A stretch of DNA of 6,001 bases. It comes from Bacillota bacterium (GTDB taxonomy: Bacteria > Bacillota > Clostridia > Christensenellales > Aristaeellaceae). Numbering within the stretch: position 1 is the first letter of the stretch; every line of letters begins with the position of its first letter. The notes beneath the pieces are model-generated. The model worked only from the letters and a program-made list of their open reading frames with translations, was not told the origin of the DNA and ran no database searches. Both the position numbers and the translations under genes were made by a program. The stretch lies in NCBI GenBank assembly GCA_023409955.1, contig JAEYQQ010000176.1:1-6001 (forward strand), written 5' to 3'. Shown here in pieces: positions 5,685 through 6,001 of this stretch.

Positions 5685-6001
5685 ATGAAAAGAGAGGGAT
5701 ACAGGAAGGCATTCAAGCCCGCAATTATATGCGCCTTGATGCTGGCAGTTTCATTCATGCTAACAGGCTGCGGGCAGGGAAGTGCCGCCCGCTACACCTA
5801 TGCTCTGGATTGTCTTGCGTACGGGGAATATGAAGCTGCGTTGGCGGAATTTCAGGTACTTGGCGAGTATGAGGATTCAGCCAAATTTGTTTTATATGTC
5901 TCCGCGCTGATGGCCATGGAACAAGGTGAATTTGACCTGGCCGCAACAAATTTTGAGAACCTAAATGAATTTAAGAGCAGTGAAATGTACCTGCGATACG
6001 T
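5685..6001 (+). CDS. Lipoprotein with TPR-like repeats, 3'-truncated by window edge
   Basis: 105 codons are visible before the right edge, with no stop reached. The N-terminus is a lipoprotein signal peptide: a basic segment (MKREGYRKAFK), a hydrophobic core (about residues 13-25) and the lipobox L26-T-G-C29, so the mature protein should begin at Cys29 and be lipid-anchored on the outer face of the membrane. After it comes helical repeat sequence: RYTYALDCLAYGEYEAALAEFQVLGEYEDSAKFV, then YVSALMAMEQGEFDLAATNFENLNEFKSSEMYLRY. This shows the alternating G-E-Y/F ... A ... F ... L ... Y/F-x-x-S pattern, about 35 residues per unit, of TPR-like proteins common in Clostridia. The total length and any C-terminal domain are unknown, and no specific function can be assigned. 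It is a separate transcription unit after the pyr terminator, so operon context gives no clue. Confidence 0.85.
   Translation, partial: MKREGYRKAFKPAIICALMLAVSFMLTGCGQGSAARYTYALDCLAYGEYEAALAEFQVLGEYEDSAKFVLYVSALMAMEQGEFDLAATNFENLNEFKSSEMYLRY

Overview
The window carries the downstream half of a de novo pyrimidine (UMP) biosynthesis operon on the + strand, followed by an intrinsic terminator and the start of an unrelated lipoprotein gene. The order carB-pyrK-pyrD-pyrF-pyrE matches the distal part of the Bacillus subtilis type pyr operon. A class 1B dihydroorotate dehydrogenase (PyrD plus the iron-sulfur flavoprotein PyrK), strong GGAGG-type ribosome binding sites and about balanced base composition point to a Firmicute, most likely a member of the Clostridia. 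That placement is inference from gene order and protein flavour, not a database match.

Layout. Bases 2-2248 are the 3' two thirds of carB (large subunit of carbamoyl-phosphate synthase), cut by the left edge. pyrK (2252-2980), pyrD (2977-3891) and pyrF (3888-4613) follow with a 3-nt gap and then two ATGA overlaps, so this part is tightly coupled. A 302-bp non-coding gap (4614-4915) then separates pyrF from pyrE. It holds two 65-bp direct repeats (62 of 65 identical), each with a perfect 9-bp hairpin, placed on either side of a third, stronger hairpin. pyrE (4916-5548) follows with its own ribosome binding site, and a rho-independent terminator at 5600-5630 closes the operon. A new gene starts at 5685: a lipoprotein with a clear lipobox and TPR-like helical repeats, cut by the right edge.

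How the genes work together. CarB, with the glutaminase subunit expected upstream, makes carbamoyl phosphate. PyrD/PyrK oxidise dihydroorotate to orotate and pass electrons to NAD+. PyrE adds phosphoribose from PRPP to give OMP, and PyrF decarboxylates OMP to UMP. The aspartate transcarbamoylase and dihydroorotase genes, any pyrR and any leader attenuator would lie outside the window.

The core genes are ordinary. The points worth a second look are the repeat/hairpin block between pyrF and pyrE, and a 20-nt imperfect tandem duplication at the end of pyrF that appears to have shifted its C-terminal reading frame.
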